This document shows positions 27,595 through 31,571 of a stretch of DNA of 31,571 bases, piece by piece (positions within the stretch are counted from its first letter, which is position 1; the number at the start of each line of letters is the position of its first letter). The stretch comes from a virus. The notes beneath the pieces were generated by a model. The model saw only the letters and a program-made list of their open reading frames with translations. It was not told where the DNA came from and searched no databases. Where the stretch lies: IMG/VR virus record IMGVR_UViG_3300025132_000171, positions 1 to 31,571 of that record, one strand, 5' to 3'. Made by a program: the position numbers and the translations under genes.

Positions 27595-30065
27595 TGATCA
27601 AACGTACTCAATGTCGCAAAAACAGATAACACCGTCATCGGCAACGGTTGGTCTTGGCGAATCGTTATCTTGCCGTCTGTGTCAAAGGTACTGTTAAACT
27701 CAATCTCTTTGTCACCACTAAATAGCGCAATCGGCGCGTCCATTGAGTCGGCACTTGAGCGAAACGGCACAATATCGAGGTTACTGGTATCGCGCCCAAC
27801 CTTGAGGCCGACCGTGCGGTCCATGCGTACCGTGATTTCATTGATGCGCTTTATCTTGCCTTGCGAGGTTCCCATCGCACTGCCCGCATCAACGCGCAGC
27901 GTCTCTAGGGTTGAGTTATACCCCAAGCCCGCGTGCGCTTTTGTGACATGCCGGTCCAGCGTTACGGCACCCGATGAAACGGTTTTGTCTGGATGCACAG
28001 AGCCATCGGCCAATATTGAAACGCTTTGCCCCTCGAGGTGGGTCAAGCCTGAAAGCGTTGTTGCCGCTTGCGTCACAGTTGCGCCAGCCGCATGCACGGC
28101 GGCAGCGCCCGAAACCTCACGGGTGCAGCCGGTCAACTGATTCGTACTGTTGCCGGTGTAAGATATAACCTCGGTGCCAATTTTTACCGATCCCGATGAG
28201 GGAAACGATGTGCTGTCGGCAAGCGCAATGGTTGTGGCGGTTGCATTGATCTCAGATGAGAGCGTGCTGGTTACGCCTGTAAATGTGAGCGCGCTATCCA
28301 CAAAGATTGCGTTGATGACGTCGGTGCCGAACTCAAAGTTTTTAATGTACTCAATATAGCGTTTTGTCCCACTGTTGATGGTGCGCTTTACAACCAGATA
28401 AATCTCATCCTCATCAAGATCGCCAGGGATCACCGCTATACGCTCAACGACCGCATTGCCCGTGCCAAACACGCCACCCACGATCTGGCGCGACCAACCA
28501 ATTACCTTCTCTTCTGGCTTGTAAGTCATACAAGCCAGTTGCCCGTCGCCCCGTACACTCCACACAATTGAAAACGGCTCTTGCTGATACACAATCTCAT
28601 CAAGTCCGTTCTCGGTTATGTGTTCGCTGATCAGCGTAACGTCTGGCGCAACAAATCCATCAACGTCAAAATTAAACTGCAACTCCAAAACTTTTCTTTT
28701 GGCACGTTGCACAAACAAGATTGAGTTGCCCGCCTGGACCGGCGATTGGTCCGCTGCGCCGTGCGACGTTTGCTGTTTTATTTGTATGTTGGTCGGCGTT
28801 ATGGCTTCGTCACTAGCGCCAGCGCGCACCACAAACTCGCCGCCACTTGTACCCACAATCAAGTTTCTCGTACTGGCGAGGAACCGAATGACATTTACAA
28901 CATTTGAGCCAATCGTAACAACGATGCCATCGTCTGCCTCGGTGCCAGACTCAAAGTTTTCGAAGTCATCGCCTTGGCTAAAAAACAGCGTTTGCGGTTG
29001 CGTCGATGTACCCGCAAAAACGAGGCGCTGCTCGTAAAACGTAACCGCACGGGGAAAGCCTGTGGTGTTGCTAAAAGCACCCAACGCCCACTTGGTTGTT
29101 GCCTCAAGTTTGCCTTGCAACGTAAAGCTCGACCCGGCGCTTTCGTTTGCCAAGTCGGCGCCCGGCGCCAGCGTTAGAACTGTGTCAGTTACATCAACAA
29201 TAAGGTGACCGCTGGTGGTGTTGTTGCTGCTAGTGCCACTGATGACAATGGTCTGGCCGTTTACAAAACCCTGGTCGATAAACCCGCCCGCCGTGTCCTC
29301 AATGCGGTCATTATGCTCAAGGCCGGTTCCATCGGGGTCGCCCTCATGGAAACTGATCGTTGATGCGGCATAGCTTGGCAATATCTCAGATCGCCCGTCT
29401 TCTAACTCTTGCGCCGCGCCATCCACAACCGTGGCAGATGTGAAAGCGGTAATCTTCACAAACCCGCTTGCGATCTTTACCAAACGCCCGACGTCGGTGT
29501 TTGCAAACGTGCTGCCACTGGCGGTCAACCGTATCGTGCCATCACGCGAGTCTGGCGTGATGGTGGTCGTGGTTGTGTTTTGGTCTAGCATCGGGCCACG
29601 CTGCGTTGTGACTTCCGTAAAAGTCCACGCCGTGTGGCTTGTGCGAGTTATCTTGTAGATTGGGTGAGATGGACTGCAAATATACATAACATCCGCAGAC
29701 TGCGCGAACTTCAGCCCATCCAAATCCGATGCGGTGTATACAGTCGTTACCTCAACCGCTGAGCCGCCCGATGTTACTTGCCCGCCGTCCTTGTAAATTC
29801 TGAAATATGTTGGGCCGAATTCGAGAACGTAGGCCTGCTCAACATTGAATTCAAACGGCACTAAACGCACGGCGTTTGAACTGTTTTTGACTTCTGCAAT
29901 AAATTGCGAGCCAGGGCGCCGCGTGACGCCGCCATGCGGCTGCACCAAAAAGTTCTCAAGCGTTGCAGCGCCAGAATCATATTTACCGAGATCGGTACGC
30001 CCGAACAGTTTGGGCGTGATCTCGCCAGCGGCAAAGGTTGAGAATGCTTTACTGACTTTTGGCAC
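27591..30065 (-). CDS. Tail nozzle (tail tubular protein B-like), 824 aa
   Basis: The start K-A-F-S-T-F-A-A-G-E-I-T-P-K-L and Y-D-S-G-A-A-T-L-E-N-F, then G-G-V-T-R-R-P-G-S-Q-F, are the marks of podovirus nozzle proteins. The protein is beta-rich. The region near residue 600-650 (S-A-T-T-I-A-L-A-D-S-T-S-F-P-S-S-G type) resembles short domains found inserted in phage tail proteins. It forms the lower tail tube. The GTG start overlaps the preceding TAG, and its stop overlaps the gp13-like gene. Confidence 0.9.
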   Translation of the reverse strand: MPKVSKAFSTFAAGEITPKLFGRTDLGKYDSGAATLENFLVQPHGGVTRRPGSQFIAEVKNSSNAVRLVPFEFNVEQAYVLEFGPTYFRIYKDGGQVTSGGSAVEVTTVYTASDLDGLKFAQSADVMYICSPSHPIYKITRTSHTAWTFTEVTTQRGPMLDQNTTTTTITPDSRDGTIRLTASGSTFANTDVGRLVKIASGFVKITAFTSATVVDGAAQELEDGRSEILPSYAASTISFHEGDPDGTGLEHNDRIEDTAGGFIDQGFVNGQTIVISGTSSNNTTSGHLIVDVTDTVLTLAPGADLANESAGSSFTLQGKLEATTKWALGAFSNTTGFPRAVTFYEQRLVFAGTSTQPQTLFFSQGDDFENFESGTEADDGIVVTIGSNVVNVIRFLASTRNLIVGTSGGEFVVRAGASDEAITPTNIQIKQQTSHGAADQSPVQAGNSILFVQRAKRKVLELQFNFDVDGFVAPDVTLISEHITENGLDEIVYQQEPFSIVWSVRGDGQLACMTYKPEEKVIGWSRQIVGGVFGTGNAVVERIAVIPGDLDEDEIYLVVKRTINSGTKRYIEYIKNFEFGTDVINAIFVDSALTFTGVTSTLSSEINATATTIALADSTSFPSSGSVKIGTEVISYTGNSTNQLTGCTREVSGAAAVHAAGATVTQAATTLSGLTHLEGQSVSILADGSVHPDKTVSSGAVTLDRHVTKAHAGLGYNSTLETLRVDAGSAMGTSQGKIKRINEITVRMDRTVGLKVGRDTSNLDIVPFRSSADSMDAPIALFSGDKEIEFNSTFDTDGKITIRQDQPLPMTVLSVFATLSTFDQ

Positions 30066-30655
30066 TAAAGCCTCGCGCTAATAAAGATGTCGCTCTCGCT
30101 GTAACTTGCGCGGTCGATGTTGGTTACGTTATCGGGCGTGCCTTCCGTCGCATCCACAAAGCGCGCCTCGCTTAGTTTGCTCTCATACAAGCCAAAAAGC
30201 GTTTGCGTGAGCGCCGCACTATTGACCAAAGCGTAAGAGATGTCGGCGGCCAAGCGAGCAGACAGCGTCTCAATAAGGAGTTGATCGTACTCGTTGGGGT
30301 CGGTCACGCGCGCAACGTAAATCATTTTGAATGGCGTGGTGCTTGATACAATTTTGCGCCCCTCCACCCGAAACACGGTGTCCAAATCTTGAGCGCGCAG
30401 CACCCGCAAGCAATACGGGTCTGTTGGCAACGTGTGCTGATACTCAAACTCAAATGCCGGTGTCGCGGTATCTGCCGGTAAGCTGATTCTACGGACAAGG
30501 CAGTTCCAAGGATGGGCGCGGAATACAGAGTCGCGAACAAATTCAAAGCGTTGGTTGCATACGCGCGCGGCGCGGCTGTCTTCCGTCAATGCAATGATAT
30601 TGCTGGCGCCAATCATGTTGAGCGCGCTGTTACAAATGTCGACGTCAGATGCCAT
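30065..30655 (-). CDS. Tail tubular protein A-like adaptor
   Basis: A 196-residue adaptor that sits between portal and nozzle. The start D-I-C-N-S-A-L-N-M-I-G-A and H-P-W-N-C-L-V-R-R (about 48-56) are family hallmarks, and the C-terminal half is helical. AGGAA lies seven bases before the ATG. It follows the hairpin terminator at 30675-30694, so its transcription depends on read-through from the capsid genes or on a promoter I could not find. Confidence 0.92.
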   Translation of the reverse strand: MASDVDICNSALNMIGASNIIALTEDSRAARVCNQRFEFVRDSVFRAHPWNCLVRRISLPADTATPAFEFEYQHTLPTDPYCLRVLRAQDLDTVFRVEGRKIVSSTTPFKMIYVARVTDPNEYDQLLIETLSARLAADISYALVNSAALTQTLFGLYESKLSEARFVDATEGTPDNVTNIDRASYSESDIFISARL

Positions 30656-30674
30656 TAGAATTCCTCAAAAGAAG

Positions 30675-30694
30675 CGGGGGGCTTTCGCCCCCCG
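30675..30694 (-). terminator. GC hairpin between capsid and tail genes
   Basis: On the minus strand CGGGGGGC, GAAA loop, GCCCCCCG, then CTTCTTTT. It is a perfect 8-bp stem with a stable tetraloop, and the T tract is interrupted. Probably a partial terminator that lowers tail gene expression relative to capsid, or a 3'-end stabiliser of the capsid message. Confidence 0.65.
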
Positions 30695-30700
30695 TTTCAA

Positions 30701-31204
30701 TCAGTCAACGATGTAGGTAATCAAGAACGACAAGTCGCCAGCGGTATCGCCAGCGGCGTCAAACTTCAGTCCCACAAAGTAATGGGTGTTGGGGTCGGTG
30801 CTGTCGCCAGCATCCTCAAAAACCTTTTGACCCATTAGGTTGATATTTCTGGCCTCAAAAGCGACTTCTGTGCCGGTCGTAACAGCACCGCGAAGGTCGG
30901 TGATGGCGCTTGCGTAGCAATCGTCATCCTTGGCCGTCACGTTTCCGTCGCTCGTATACAGCCCAACATCGCAAGTGTTGGTCGTACCACTGTCGAGGTC
31001 GTCGTTGTATAGCTTGATGCTAACAACGGCGGCTCCCGTTGGGATCGGGGCCAACATCACGGTATCTGTGGCCGATAAGTCCCCAGAGGCCAAGGCGATG
31101 GTGCCAGCGGCAACGCGCATGGAACCGTGCAATTGGCTGGCCGGGGAAAATACCGGCGGGTCTGCAACGAAATTCGAAGCAAGAGTCTGATTTACATTAG
31201 CCAT
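30701..31204 (-). CDS. Capsid-associated protein (167 aa), possible decoration protein
   Basis: A beta-rich acidic protein of 167 residues directly after the capsid gene. It has G-T-I-A-L-A-S-G-D-L-S-A-T-D-T-V near residue 34 and I-P-T-G-A-A-V-V-S-I-K-L. The position, size and beta content fit head-decoration or Bbp16-like proteins found after the capsid gene in BPP-1-type phages. AAGGAGG lies eight bases before the ATG, consistent with high expression. The link to Bbp16 is from gene order and recollection only. Confidence 0.65.
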   Translation of the reverse strand: MANVNQTLASNFVADPPVFSPASQLHGSMRVAAGTIALASGDLSATDTVMLAPIPTGAAVVSIKLYNDDLDSGTTNTCDVGLYTSDGNVTAKDDDCYASAITDLRGAVTTGTEVAFEARNINLMGQKVFEDAGDSTDPNTHYFVGLKFDAAGDTAGDLSFLITYIVD

Positions 31205-31217
31205 TATTCAGTCCTCC

Positions 31218-31571
31218 TTACTCAGAACACGCTATTTCCACTACCTTATTTTCCTCCATCCGAGTCGAGCCGAATGTTGAACAGTAGTAGATTTGCGTTG
31301 AAAATGACTTGTCTGCACGCTCTTCGATTCGCGCCATGACATCTTTGCCGATGGCGAGTTTCATGCCGTCCTGCGCAAACGCATAGCACAAGCGGTTAGA
31401 ACTGCCGTCGACCTTTAGCCGGTTGGAAACGATAAACTCGAAACCGACAAAGGTATTGATGTCACCTTGGACGAGAGCCTTCACAGTGTTGAAATCTGAA
31501 CTTGTGACAGTCGTTGAGTTCAACAGGTCTTCAATTTGCTCAGGCGAGACAACGATGAATCGCTTGATGCT
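31218..31571 (-). CDS. Major capsid protein, C-terminal 117 residues (cut by window edge)
   Basis: The frame is open to the right edge and reads F-I-V-V-S-P-E-Q-I-E-D-L-L, then V-T-S-S-D-F-N-T-V-K-A-L-V-Q-G, then F-V-G-F-E-F-I-V-S-N-R-L, and G-S-T-R-M-E at the end. This is the conserved C-terminal part of T7-like/BPP-1-like capsid proteins (HK97-type fold). The N-terminal part and start lie outside the window. The scaffold gene, cut at the opposite edge, should be the gene directly before it on the circular map. Confidence 0.85.
   Translation of the reverse strand, partial: SIKRFIVVSPEQIEDLLNSTTVTSSDFNTVKALVQGDINTFVGFEFIVSNRLKVDGSSNRLCYAFAQDGMKLAIGKDVMARIEERADKSFSTQIYYCSTFGSTRMEENKVVEIACSE

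Noticed and set aside
31218-31523. A separate 101-codon gene starting at a TTG
   Set aside because: The same frame stays open to the window edge, and the upstream residues continue the capsid family pattern.
1-31571. Diversity-generating retroelement, suggested by the BPP-1-like genes
   Set aside because: No reverse transcriptase motif was seen in any frame, and no template/variable repeat pair near the fibre gene.
1-31571. CRISPR array or insertion sequence
   Set aside because: No regularly spaced repeats with unique spacers, no transposase motif and no terminal inverted repeats around a gene were seen.

Overview
The window is almost all of a temperate, short-tailed (podovirus-type) phage or prophage genome. 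The virion genes are T7-like in kind and order: scaffold, portal, capsid, tail tube A, nozzle (tail tube B), three internal virion proteins, and a fibre with a T7 gp17-like N-terminus. There is no phage RNA polymerase or DNA polymerase. Instead there is a repressor, a tyrosine integrase and an attachment region. The left edge cuts the scaffold gene after 49 codons and the right edge cuts the capsid gene, both on the minus strand. The window therefore looks like a circular map opened between them, with perhaps 1.2-1.6 kb missing (inferred from usual gene sizes). A copied 3' half of an initiator tRNA-Met gene, whose anticodon arm resembles alphaproteobacterial genes, suggests an alphaproteobacterial host. 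Several small proteins resemble families I associate with marine phages.

Layout. 1-4644 (minus): packaging and portal genes, preceded by a run of very small basic proteins. 4645-4964: non-coding, repeat-rich. 4965-5435: small terminase, directly behind a terminator. 5520-12495 (minus): replication and recombination operon (toprim-helicase, cytosine-methylase-like protein, Cas4/AddB-like exonuclease, DUF669 protein, Sak4-like ATPase, PD-(D/E)XK resolvase, Cro-like regulator). 12496-12624: divergent switch region. 12625-15122 (plus): repressor, then a six-gene operon (membrane peptide, excisionase-like protein, DUF3310, DUF7768-like, DNA methylase, small protein). 15119-17351 (minus): integrase as the last gene of a five-gene operon. 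17352-17736: attachment region. 17737-20210 (minus): crowded lysis and small-protein region, with a nuclease inside it. 20214-31571 (minus): tail, internal virion, nozzle and capsid genes.

How it works together. The repressor probably acts on CTTAC-type sites in the switch region and in the promoter of the plus-strand operon. A related 15-bp site lies inside the integrase-operon promoter and upstream of the small terminase. Six copies of TGCTCCA and three copies of TGACCTTCAGGTT surround the tRNA-derived core. They look like integrase arm-type and accessory sites. A pair of the same heptamers with the same 11-bp phasing, plus a fourth 13-mer, recurs beside the small terminase gene, 12.6 kb away. 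This shared set of motifs linking integration control with the packaging region is the most unusual signal in the window.

Ten genes are placed at starts other than the longest open frame because a ribosome binding site or an ATGA/TAATG junction supports the inner start. Five small genes (3514-3675, 4074-4160, 13303-13422, 16705-16854, 19837-19992) are called from sequence, mainly from exact overlaps with their neighbours. All family names come from motif memory, without database searches.
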